A DNA stretch of 64,000 nucleotides from Triglochin maritima. Its lineage: Eukaryota > Streptophyta > Magnoliopsida > Alismatales > Juncaginaceae. The stretch is taken from NCBI GenBank assembly GCA_963682175.1, contig OY821789.1:1426001-1490000 (forward strand). Reading direction: 5' to 3'. Positions 11,590 through 22,854 of this stretch are shown piece after piece (positions within the stretch are counted from its first letter, which is position 1; the number at the start of each line of letters is the position of its first letter). Under the pieces are notes generated by a model, which saw only the letters and a list, made by a program, of their open reading frames with translations, had not been told where the DNA came from and did not search any database. Made by a program: the position numbers and the translations under genes.

Positions 11590-12235
11590 CTCGTTGCATG
11601 TTTGTTCTTTTTAAACATATAAGTTTTTTTAACATCTATGTTTGTCATTTTTAACATACGAGTTTCTTATTTTTTATGTATGGTTTGTCATTTCCATATC
11701 GATCTTTTGTCCTTTTATGTAATGGTTTATCCTTTTTAAGTATGGTTTGTCCTTTTTAACATTTGGGTCAGTCTTTCTTATATTGGTGGGTTGTCCTTCA
11801 TTTGTCGATGTTTTGTCCTTTTTAAGTAATGATATGTTCTTTTTAAGTAGTGATTTGTCTTTTTAAGTATGATTTTGTCCTTTTTAACAGTTAGGACAGT
11901 CATATTGGCGAGTTGTCATTTCTATGTTGTTTTGTCCTTTTTAAGTAATAATTTGTCCTTTTTTAAGTAGTGGGTTGTCATTTTAAGCATGATTTTGTTC
12001 TTTTTAACAATTGTGTTGGTCCTTATATTGGTGGGTTGTCATTTCTATGTCGTTCTATCATTTTTAAGTAGTGGTTTGTCATTTTTAAGTATGATTTTGT
12101 CCTTTTTAACAGTTAGGTCAGTCATTATGTTGGTGGGTTGTCCTTTTTATGTTGAAGTTTTATCTTTTTTAAATAATAGTTTGTCCTTTTTATCATCTGC
12201 GTTTGTCCTTTTCAAGAACACGAAATCAAATCCAA
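11590..12235. repeat. Degenerate short-period array built on TTTGTCCTTTTTAA
   Basis: The words TTGTCCTTTTTAAGTA, GGTTTGTC and TTGTCATTTTTAA recur at roughly 25-35-bp spacing across about 650 bp with drifting period. T-rich on the plus strand. It lies between the long-TIR element and the decayed Mutator-like copy and has no coding content. Confidence 0.8.
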
Positions 12236-12629
12236 TTCCGTCAATATAAATCAGAAACACCCAAAAATTAATATGAAAGACAAACCACATTTAAACAAGA
12301 ACACCACAAAGAAATCATGACAAATCCATCACAGAACAAAACTAAAAACTTCAAATAAGCCACAAAAACCAAACTTTCTCCCAAAAACACCACACAAAAA
12401 ACTCAAATCAGTTATAAAGAACCACATTCCTCATCATCCTCGCCTCGAGACAGACTCCAACGCTGACCACTTCCTCCTCCTCGCCGACTAACTACACTGT
12501 GACGTCTTAATCAATGTCGTCGGCGTCGACATCTCTCTTACCGATCTCGCATTCCACCGAGAGAAAATGATGGAAAAGAAAACGTTTTGGGGGATAATGG
12601 AAGGTTTCGAGGAGATACGTAGGGTGGAA
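12236..12629. other. Gene-free spacer
   Basis: A-rich, then a mixed stretch at 12430-12560 with GC-richer words. I could not assign it to the adjacent transposase or to any gene. Confidence 0.45.
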
Positions 12630-12699
12630 ACCAAATGTCTCATAGTTTAGCGTGCGCGTGTTGTGACACAAAATAAATAAATAATATGTGATAATCCAA

Positions 12700-14189
12700 T
12701 CTTTCAGAGCCGAAAGAGCATTTTCCAACCTACAGTTAATAATGTTGCCAAAATGAAAGACTTTATTCGTCCAATTCAACACAAACTTTTCTTTATACAC
12801 TAAGAATTGGTCAAGCCTGAAAAGTATCTTTCTTATTACGGACTGTGAAGTAGAAAACATGACTTTCCTTCACTTTCAACACTTCAAATTGTCTGCAAAC
12901 ATCTTGTTCGTGCCGAATACGTGGTATGCGTAGTTGTACACATCTTTATTGATATGCCAGATGCAAAGTAATGAGCAGACTCAGGAAAAACCTCACACAC
13001 TGGTCGCATCAGGCCTAATTCCCGATCCGTTATTATTGCAGTCGAACTGACAGTATCCAATAACAAATCTCGCAACTTCTCCAACACACACCGGTAACTA
13101 GACTCGGTCTCATCTTTCATAATTGCATAGCCGACGATGAAGTTCATGTTTGTTGGAGTTATCCTAACCATCTCGAACAAAGGCATCTTGTACTTGTTCG
13201 TTTTGTATGTCGAATTCATGTAGATTACGAAAGGATATGTGCGCAACAATTGAACTGACGTCAGATGTGCCAAAAATGTGTGACTGAGGACATTAGTTTC
13301 TTCATCCGTCATAATCCAATGTAAGTATTGATACTGCACCGCCTGATTCAGAAACTGCCGAGCGAGATTCCTGTATTCAGATTTCGTCATCTTCATGTAC
13401 TCTCTGAAGTTATAAATCTGATTTGATTGGATTATCATCTAGGAATTTCTCTTTTACTGCAAACAAAATATTACGTGGTCTCGCTTGTGCCTCAGTCATA
13501 TCACGAACAATTTTCTTGGCTACAGGACTAAGAGTGTTGATCTGTCAGTGACCCTCTGGATAAACTGCAAGTCTGTGGTTTGTGCTGCCCATGAATACTA
13601 TTAGAAACTACGACACATTCATCCCGTCGCTCGACTATCTTTATCAAAAATCGACAACCGCAATCATTTCTTTTCATGTTCTTCCGTAGTGCAATATCCA
13701 TATCACAATAACTCATTTCATTTCTGCGATCGCAATTCAGACAACAATCTGTCTGATTATATGTTTTTGATTTGTAGGATGATATTACCAAAAAAATATG
13801 GATCCGATGACAACTTGCTTCACCCATTTACACGTGTCTTCGATTGTTGGAAATACTTGTTTACTATCAAAAAACTCATTGTAATCTACTTAATCACCAC
13901 CGAAATCTTGCAACGGAACCTGAAATAAATTAAAATAACACAACATAAATAAATTTAAAATCAAAAAATAATAATTTTGGGGCGTCAGACTTTGACACCC
14001 CCACCTAGGGCACAACGGCTTAGAGAGGTGTCGCCCCCAAGAATGGGGCATCTGGCTAAGCCGCCTGCCCTAAGGATGAGGCGTTTGGCTGAGACGTCTC
14101 CTCCAAGGAGAGGACGTCCCAGCCAGACGCCCGAGACGATTTTTTTTTCCCCGACTTACCTCAGCATATCTAAGCGTTTCACTAGACAT
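12700..14189 (-). pseudogene. MULE transposase pseudogene (FAR1-like / MULE domain)
   Basis: Exon 1 (14189-14160) codes MSSETLRYAE and ends at a gtaagt donor. The body continues at about 13915 and reads leftward through the FAR1-type zinc-cluster region (CDRRNEM..., 13827-13528) and the MULE catalytic region (13438-12884), then a shorter fragment to about 12710. It carries an early in-frame stop, several frameshifts, and a changed first catalytic block: the intact copy has CMDSTYKTNKYK but this one reads YMNSTYKTNKYK, so the catalytic Asp is Asn. The segment after ITDRELGLMRP is frameshifted. It cannot encode active transposase. Confidence 0.88.
13979..14130. repeat. Decayed 33-bp-period minisatellite in transposase intron 1 (copy 1)
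   Basis: About four to five units with a GGCGTC..GACGTC/CC palindromic core and a 33-bp spacing in the better-preserved units. Its position between exon 1 and the body of the transposase is the same as in the intact copy. Confidence 0.75.
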
Positions 14190-14340
14190 TTTCGTGGTGT
14201 TGGTACTGAGAATGTGAGGAAAACTCAGACAAAAATCTTATTTTAAGACACGTAGTGAGTATTAAATGAATTGTGAATAACAAAATAATAATTATTGAGA
14301 CGATTTAAGTAGTTTTTCGACGATAAATATTAATTTTTCT

Positions 14341-15294
14341 TAATTAATCTTTGATATTCGTTGACTGAACAGATTACTTGAGATGAAGTCCCAAACACAA
14401 GGTGTCCACGAATCGTTTTCCATTTCACCGTAATTAAAAAGGAAACACATCTCCAGTTTCACCGACTGATTCCGGAATCCCAAAGAAGTTGGATTTGGAC
14501 TTCCATTATTATAATATTAATTTATTATTCTTCTCTTCCGGATTAGGGTTTTCTTTGGTCCCCCAAATCTGGATTTGGGTTGGGGGAGAAACTAACGGGG
14601 CTCCACTACGTCTCTAGGGTTTGGACCTCCATTTTGCTCGACCGAGGTTTCGTTAAGTTTTAATTTGTTTTGTGTTTTTTATTCGTTAGCATGGGATCTG
14701 GTATGTTCACAATGGACAAAGATGCGATTTTTTTGGTTAAGAAACAGATTTGAATGCTTGCTTGCTGGGTGTGGTGGATTTTGTCTTGAATTGAATAAAA
14801 GTAGCTTCATTTTCTAGTGCCTGATTTGTATACTTTAGGTTTTGTATGGTTAAAGTGCTGGATCTGTATAGTTTAGGTATTTTATAGTTAAAGTGCTTGA
14901 TCTTTATGGTTTTTGTTTTATGTAGTTAAAGTGCTAGATTTGTATAGTTTATGTTTTCTATAGTTAACGTGCTTGATATGTTGCTTAGATTTTGATATTT
15001 GTATAGTTAATTTAACTAGGATTTTCGTATTATTTCTAATTTTTAAAAGATTGTATGGCCATGTTATTGTAGAGGTGGGCTGTCATTTCTATTCTAGTGT
15101 TGATTTGCTGCATGTATTCCATTAAAATGTGTAATGGTGTTCCCTGTATCAGGCGTCTAATGTTCGGTAGCTGCAGAAAAGAATCATGCAGCAGTTTCCT
15201 CTCAAAAGAGAGCTCTAAGAACTATGACCTTTTCTTTATTGCGTCACAATTTTGTTCTTGGTTTGGATCCTAGCACCCTGTTTCGGAAGGTGAG
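14341..15294 (+). promoter_or_regulatory. PP2C promoter and 5' leader with a probable leader intron and upstream ORFs
   Basis: The TTAGGGTTTTC-type words near 14544 look like the start of a plant leader. A GTATGT donor at 14701 and a CAG acceptor ending at 15152 suggest a leader intron. Two upstream ATGs in the following exon open short frames: 15186-15218 (10 residues) and 15224-15307 (27 residues), the second overlapping the main ATG at 15295 in another frame. Another ATG at 14691 just before the donor would also close quickly after splicing. These could lower translation of the phosphatase. Confidence 0.5.
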
Positions 15295-18200
15295 ATGCTG
15301 CATATGAATGTTTGGAAGCACAAAGGGCTGCAAAGTACAGTGGAGGTGATTGTGTTGGGCAGAGCAAGGAGCTCGGTGTCAGGGGTGAATCTATCGGCGT
15401 TACATTTGTCTCAATTATTCTCTACTTGCCGAGGCGGCGGCAACTTGTTGGTGCAGTCCGAGTCTCGTGTTGGTATTTTGTGTGAAAAGGTTGATCAAAG
15501 AAGATCATTCTCTGCTCTTGGAAATATTTGTCAGGCATTCTCCGCATCATCTACATCACCAGATTCTTATCAATTTCATCCGGATTCGACTATAATTTCG
15601 CTTTCAGTTCCCAAACTGATGGCTTCTTCCAGTCCATTTGATTGCACGAAGATGGTAGCTTTCAATTCTTCGGCACAGCTAGATGTTAGGCACTTTAGTT
15701 GCCCCACCATCAATGCTAGACAAATTGTGGACTTTCCAGCTTCCATTAAATTATCTTCTAGGATTAAAGGCCTTCGTTGTTGCAGCAGAGTGACCGCAAA
15801 CATGAAAGATCAGTATCCCTGTGGTAATAACATGCTCTACAGAAGCTTCTGGTCTAATACAGTGGGTAAAAATTCTCACTCAAATCCTCTTCCTGATCAT
15901 CCTGGAGAGAGCGAATTTCATGCTTCCTCTGCATTGCCAACTTCTGATGTAGCTAACGATTTCCCTTCTGATGCGTCTACTGCTGAAGATCAGGCTGATA
16001 ATTCTACAGTTTCATCTGAGAAGTACGTCTTCTGGATGCAATTCCAGCCTTGCTTTTAGCGAATATCTTGCTGGAAGTAGCTGTGATTTTCATTCGATTT
16101 GCTATTTTCTTTTCATTTGTATAGTTTCTGGCTTTCTGCGTAGGGATTGTAGGAAGAACTAGTTGTTAAGTTGCAGCTGACTAAAATAGGTGTGTTGCTA
16201 TTATAAAACTACTGAGGTATTATCACTTTTTTTTATTGACTTGGCATTTGCATTTGAGTTGCAAGTTTTTATTTAAGATTAACTATACTTTTGTCTCAAC
16301 TCTGGAGAAGAGCAATTTTAAAATGCAGAACAATGTGAATTGGCAGCATATTGCAAATTAAGGCACCTTCTGAGTTACTATTGTTATGTCTCTAATATGA
16401 CATACTCAGTTATGATAAACAGTTCAATATTATCACTTATTTTCAGTGGCTCGATAATGTTGGACAGTCAACTCTCATGTAAGGTAAGAGACTACAAACT
16501 TGAGGGAGGATAAAGCGAGTTAGTTTAATATTCCAAAAATATGGCAACACTTGCCAAAATGTATTGATAAAATGCAACCTGAGATGCATCCTTGAAGTAA
16601 TCATGAGTACATTTACCGTAATTTACCACGACATTGTAACACTTATCAGTAACAGGAATGGCAAAAAATATGAACCATTGTACAATGCTTATGTGGCATG
16701 TAATACTTGGAAATAGAAGAATATTTTTGCATTGGCTTACTTCCTGTTGGATTTGTAGAGGTGTTTATTATTCATAGGTGTTTTTCATTCTAACAAGTAG
16801 GACCCTCCATTGGTGCTGTATTTTCGTTATTCAGGAAGAAACCTGGAGAAAGAAAATTGAAGCTGTCATCAGGGTCATGTTACTTGCCACATCCTGACAA
16901 AGAGGAGACTGGTGGAGAAGATGCTCATTTTATATGTGTTGATAAGCAAGCAATTGGTGTGGCTGATGGTGTTGGTGGTTGGGCAGAACTTGGTGTTGAT
17001 GCTGGATTATATGCTCGAGAACTTATGACTCATTCTGTGGCTGCCATCGAGCAAGAGCCAAAGGGCTCTGTCGATCCATCACGGGTTTTGGAGAAAGCAT
17101 ATTTATGTACCAAAGCTAGAGGATCCTCAACTGCATGTATAATTGCTCTCACAGATGAGGTTGGTTAGGTTTCTTCTTCTTAATGTATATTTATAAACTT
17201 TATTCCCTCAATTAGAAAGGATTTATTTTGTGTTGAAGGACTCATAAGTCTATGTTGAGAACTGTTAGTTTTATTTGATATATGTCATTGTTCCCTAGTT
17301 TTTACGTTGGTTTCGTGATTTTGTAATCCGTTTTGATCCTTACGAAATCGATTCTCTTTTGTTTAAGTTGGTGTTTTCATCTCCTCTTGCCATAGTTTGG
17401 TCTCTTTGACTCCTTTGGTCCAAGAATTTGACAGTTTGATTAACAAAAAAGAATGGCTATGATGGAAAAATGGCATTAGAATTCAGAGGAAAACAAGAAT
17501 ATTGTCGGGGTTCTGAATTAAAAAAAAACAGTTTGAGGCACTGGGTGCTATTATAGGAAACAATGATGCGTCTGATGTAGATGTAAGAAAGTGACTTATT
17601 GGCAGTAGAAACCATTGTTCCCGGCTTGTGAAAATTTTCTTCCATCTATATTAAATAAAGAATGAGACATTATGTTTTAAAGAATGAAACCAGTATCAGT
17701 GAAAAAGCAGTGGAAATCTATAAGAATATGAATCTAGACAAAAAATAATGGAAGGCTATAAATATATGAATCTAGACCAAAAAAACTATGGCAGTTTATA
17801 AAGATATATATTCATTACAATAACAATTTTGATCTTAAGATTTGAGGATCCAAGTGATCTATTGCTTGAATTTGTTATCTGCCTCCATCTGTTCCTGGTA
17901 GGGCAGACCAAGCTTTTTTACGTTATATAGTAACCTTGAACTTTGTCACTGTGGTTTCTTTCCATATAAACTTCTTTCTGCATTTATGATTGTATTTTGT
18001 TCCAAAAGGAGTTTATTTCCAAGGTGCAAGTAAATTCATAATCATTTAGGATGTTGCACATGGTCAGTTGATTTTAAAATGATATATTATTTCCTACCTG
18101 CGTGCTAATTATGTCATTAAACAAGAGATTGTCTATGTATATTCGTTCCAAAATATTAACTTTTATTTTCTCATCCACATCCAACCAAGTTCCAAGTGTC

Positions 18201-19006
18201 ATCTTGCATTCCAAACTTTTATGGTCATTTGAATTATATTAGTTAGACTACTAATTTATTTACCCTCACTCTTTTTCTGTTTTTGCTTTGTGTAGCAAGG
18301 CATTCATGCTGTTAACTTAGGAGATAGTGGTTTCATTGTTGTTAGAGATGGATGCACCGTATTCCGTTCACCAGTACAGCAGCATGATTTCAACTTCACT
18401 TATCAACTTGAGTGTGGTCAAGGCAGTGATCTCCCCAGCTCTGCTCAGGTTTGTGACCTTTGTAAGTTATTCCTCTCTTCGTTCATTTGCGTGGAACATG
18501 TAGAACAGTAGAATAGCTCTTAATCTGTGGTTAATGTTGGTTGGGGCATTTTTTGAAACCTTGAAATCCTTACTGCTCTTCTGCACTGCTTATTCACAGT
18601 TGTTCCTGCTAACAAGTGGTCTTGGTTATGTAACTTGTGTTCCTCTTCAAGAAGTGAAAATTCTCATTGCAGAGCTCCTCATTTTGTTCGTTTGTTAATT
18701 GTTACTCGACAGGTTTTTAACTTTCCTGTTGCACCTGGGGACGTCATAGTTGCTGGAACAGATGGGCTGTTTGATAACCTGTATAACAATGAGGTTACTG
18801 CAGTTGTTCTTCATGCTATCAGGGCGGGTTTAGGGCCTCAGGTTACTGCCCAGAAGATAGCTGCCCTTGCCCGCCAACGAGCCCAAGATAAAAACAGGCA
18901 GACTCCCTTCTCCACCGCAGCACAAGATGCTGGATACCGGTATTACGGAGGCAAACTTGACGATATCACTGTTGTTGTCTCTTATGTTGCGACTTCAGAA
19001 GCTTAG
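15295..19006 (+). CDS. Protein phosphatase 2C, PTC7/PP2C55-80 type
   Basis: Mg/Mn-dependent Ser/Thr phosphatase. Exons 15295-16022, 16835-17159, 18296-18448 and 18713-19006 join in phase to give 499 residues. The first ~240 residues are a Ser-rich, poorly conserved extension, as in plant homologues where it may include an organelle-targeting signal. The catalytic domain follows: [24 protein letters not shown] with the metal-binding Asp, [37 protein letters not shown] and [13 protein letters not shown]. All key acidic residues are present. The start is the first ATG after an in-frame TAG, and the sequence just after it (KGLQSTVEV) matches the family's N-terminal region; a short upstream coding exon cannot be excluded. 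The introns of 812, 1136 and 264 bp hold nothing recognisable. Confidence 0.94.
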
Positions 19007-22000
19007 CTTAGAGGATCTTTCTGAATCTTTGTACAATTTTCTTGGTTTTATGCCACAACTTTCTGTAAAGATTTTATTCTCAAACCAAACCAAGATGCTA
19101 GTGTAGTTTTGTGTAATAGAAATAAAGACAAGGGAAAATTTAGAGCTTTATTCCTCTTTTTGTTTGGTATTCCCTGATCTGCCAGTGTACACTAACTTCA
19201 GAATTAATCAATACTTTTGAATGAAGGACCAGTGATTTTGTCATTATGTCTTGCAGGGAGAAATGCCATTACATTGGAATGTTTCTATATGTTGTCTTTA
19301 ACGATTCAAGTTATTCTTATGAAGAACTCTTCCTCACTTGATCAATCAATTATATGGGAATTTCTTTAGAGGTTTCATAATTGCATCTTTCATGTCGGAT
19401 TTCATTATAGATGTTCTTCTGCTGCTTAATATTGGGCAATAATTTGGAAATTATTTGTGGAGTTGCATAAAGTTGGATGGGTCCAAGTATGGCCATCCTT
19501 TCTCTTTTGTTGGTCACCATAGCTTTCTGTTGAGTGCTTGGGGTCGTTTCAGGCACAGCTGTGCTTAGAGACCACGCCGTGTGAACAACCAACACATCAA
19601 AAGGCAAACACCAAGTAAGATGTTATTTTTCCATTCTTTTCTTTTCCCTTTTTTGTAGATGACATGAATTTATAGCTCTACTCTTTTTTGTAGTTATAAT
19701 AAATGCAGGAAAGTCTCAATCAGGTTTTTCTTTTTTACAGATCACCATAATTCTATTAAAATTAACTACTATTGTTCTTGCTTTTATACCTATTAAGTCT
19801 AAGGGAATCTTTGGTGTTGCTTTAAAGAAGGATTATACAACTCTCTAGCTAATCTTTTTCTCTGCTGACTTTACAAAAAATTCCTTTGCATCTAATTTGC
19901 TGATTTTACAACACTTATTAATTAGCACCGAACTTTTTGACGGAACCACAGGAATAACAGTACCAATCCATGAACCTTCCTCCATAATTGAAGATTATAT
20001 TGTGTTTATTCGTTTAATGAATCCCTTAAAGCACTCCTCCAAACTTCTCACACATCCACATAGAAAGGCTTGTATTTTACACAGAAAAGAGGCATGCAAC
20101 TTTAACCTGTCATGATTTCGATCTCCACCAACTCCAAGAGCACCTCCAAGGGAATAAATAACAGACATCTAAATAAATATGTATATATATCATGATATTG
20201 CTCAAAAGTGTATCTATGGTTGGGACATGAAGCCAGTGGGATGAAAGATGTGTGAGGCTTGTGGCTCACAAAAGAATGGTTATGGAGATTCTGATCTCCA
20301 TTTCTACCATGTAAAGCTACTCATTATTGCCCACTTAGCAAAGGCACCAGCCAAGCTTGTGGTGGTGATGGTGCCATGAAGAAAATAAAGTGCACCATCC
20401 ATCTAAAGGAAGCTGCCTTTGTGGGGGCACACCCTAGAGGCAAAATTTATCATCATATTCTTGGGATATGTTGTTGTTCTTGCTTTGGAGTTAACATACT
20501 GAATCATACTACTTGTTTCCCATGTGACGTCCTAGTGTTTCCCATGCATAAGTTGCCGGGCGTCATGCAATCCAATTAGTCTTAACATTTCCACTAAGAA
20601 GTCTTGTGTTAATTAAAGCACCTTTAATGTCAAATACACATTAATCACGCTTATTTTTAAGCTACAAACCGACAATATATGCAGAAGGGAGTGGATGACG
20701 AATACCAATGAGGTTAGTTCAGTCAGTGGGCCTGTAGATGCAAATAACGTTTTGAGTGAAATATAAATAAACATGTGTACTAAAGAAGAAAGAAGTTCCA
20801 ATTCATGTCAACCATTGATCTTTTGTACTTGTGATGCTATTGTTAGTGGGAGAAAATTAATCAAACTACTTAAGGGACCACTAAAAAAAACTTAAAAGGG
20901 TAATTACACTATGAGGCTTACCAACTGCAGCATGTGATAGTTATGTAGGAATCTTGTTTGGAGCACAAATTTAAGCTTTCGGTAAAGTGTTATTGGTGTT
21001 TGAATACCTCATTTTAAATGGTTTCATGTTTGATCTACAAAGTAACCACGTCTTTACTACGTCTAGACTTTCGCTTCAAGATCTTAGAACATAAATTGGA
21101 TTCGGTTGGCCGTTGGATCTTCCTTCTATTTCTGTTTCGACACTGTTTTAGGAGTTGTATCAGACATGTCTAATCTAGAATAACTACAACCTTGTGGTAA
21201 TAATGGTCCTATTAACGACATTTGATCTCTCTAATCAAAGAAATCAGACTGGGACTTTTGGAATCAAGTCCAACAGAGCTCAGTCCAACGAGGATATCTG
21301 AATATTCTATAAATTAAAAAGGGTAAATAAAATGTTCTTTATGTCCTTGATTTATAATGGTGATTTTAAGAAAAATCCCGAGTTTCAAAGTTTACGTTAA
21401 ATCTCAAGTGAGAATGAGGACTTGATGAAGGAGCACCATATTTGGATCGTTGTCTTAGCTTGACTACGGATCAGTACTCATTCGCGTGTGTTTGCTCAAA
21501 CTCAACCTAGACTACCATGTATTTGTTTATCGAGTTTGCGACTTCATCTTCCTTCTAATTGAGTATCCATCCCTGTAATTTCAGTTATACTGACTCCATC
21601 GGATAAAAAAATTATCCTTTATCTTCTCATACTTTTTCCTATGTGTTGTGACATAATAGTTGGTTTTTCTTCTCTTGACGACTTTATGTTTGTTACTTAA
21701 AATTTGAAAATCGAGCAAGACTATCATAAATTCCTCGTTTCAAAAACAACATTCATCAAGAAGAATATAATTGAATTAGAAAATATCGGTCCTTTTAGTA
21801 GAATCAAGAGGTGAAAAGTTGGAAAGAAAAGTTAATTAAGCTGAAGTGTTTCAACTTTCAACTTTTAAATCTTGATCTCTTTTTGCATCCCTTCCCCTTG
21901 AATATTTTATAGTTGCATATTTGTATTTTTAAGGACATTTTAAAACAATGATATATATATATATATATTTCTTTTTTCTTTCTTTCTTCAAGGTTTTACA

Positions 22001-22420
22001 TATATCTGTACGTGCAAAGAAATCAACGTGCACGTATGATTCTTCTCAAGTTAATAATAATAGTAATATCGTCATTTTTTCATTTAATCTACTTTACCTT
22101 CAGCTCCTCATTTTAAATCTCAAACATTCCAAACATACAAATAAAATTGTTAAAATTCGAGTCATGGTCTTGGATCATTTCGTGACAGTGGATTTTCCAA
22201 GTAAACTAGCCCCAACTGGTAATATATCATCATCAAGACGCTAAAGGAGTAATTTCATTAAATACACTGACAATAGTTCAAGATTTCATTACAAGTCATA
22301 ACATTAATAGCTTAGGTGCCTGTAATTTGAACAAAACTTTCAGTTATACTCTTTTCAACTATTTCAATATCACAGTGACCAATGAGCATGCATCACAATT
22401 CGCAAGTGCTTAATTGGAAG
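19007..22420. other. Long gene-free spacer (3.4 kb)
   Basis: Includes the phosphatase 3' UTR and the distal upstream region of the GRAS gene. Open frames here are short and resemble no family I know. No TIR or target duplication was found. A short TA dinucleotide run occurs at about 21950-21967. Confidence 0.5.
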
Positions 22421-22428
22421 TATAAAAG
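22421..22428 (+). promoter_or_regulatory. Probable TATA box of the GRAS gene
   Basis: TATAAAAG about 430 bp before the GRAS ATG, implying a leader of roughly 400 bases. Confidence 0.45.
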
Positions 22429-22854
22429 ACGTTTTGTCACATCTTTTATATATTATTGAGAAGAGGAATACCGAAATTATACAATTATATACCCTCAGAA
22501 AGGAAGAGTCTTGAAGACGAAGACTTCACTCATCCTTTAGAAGCCGTAAAATATAAAGGCTTCTCTTTGACTCCTGTCTTCCACTACCACCACCACCAGT
22601 CCACCACAACCCTTCTCCTTCCTAGCTCTCACCTACACCATAAAATCTTCCTCAAGTTAGACGTCCAAAACCCTCCCTCTCCTCTCTGACAACTACATCT
22701 CATCATATTTATTAACTTTCTTATAAGTTGTTTGTAACAACATCGATCAAACACTACACCCTATCTATCTATCTATCTATCGATCGATCTTCTAATTCCA
22801 TTCCAAGTAAGTGTTGGATCGTTTCCCTTCCTTAAATATTTAATTTGCTAGCAA
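22429..22854 (+). other. GRAS gene 5' leader with (CTAT)5
   Basis: Rich in CCACCA and CTCTC words. It holds a (CTAT)5 microsatellite at 22761-22780 followed by CGATCGATC. No upstream ATG reading frame of note. Confidence 0.5.

Larger units (their letters stand above)
12630..14340 (-). mobile_element. Decayed Mutator-like element (copy 1), left end missing
   Basis: Same family as the element at 44089-46849. The right end keeps a worn TIR: the inverse of about 14298-14333 contains CGTCG..AAAACTACTTAAATCG, matching the intact copy's terminus. Inside it are transposase exon 1 at 14189-14160, an intron with the 33-bp-type minisatellite, and a broken transposase body. Homology ends on the left around 12630-12720 inside the transposase, and no left TIR was found, so the element is truncated or rearranged there. 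Confidence 0.8.

Noticed and set aside
20200..20560. Possible microRNA hairpin around GGAGATTCTGATCTCC
   Set aside because: The pairing is a short local palindrome; no known miRNA sequence was recognised.
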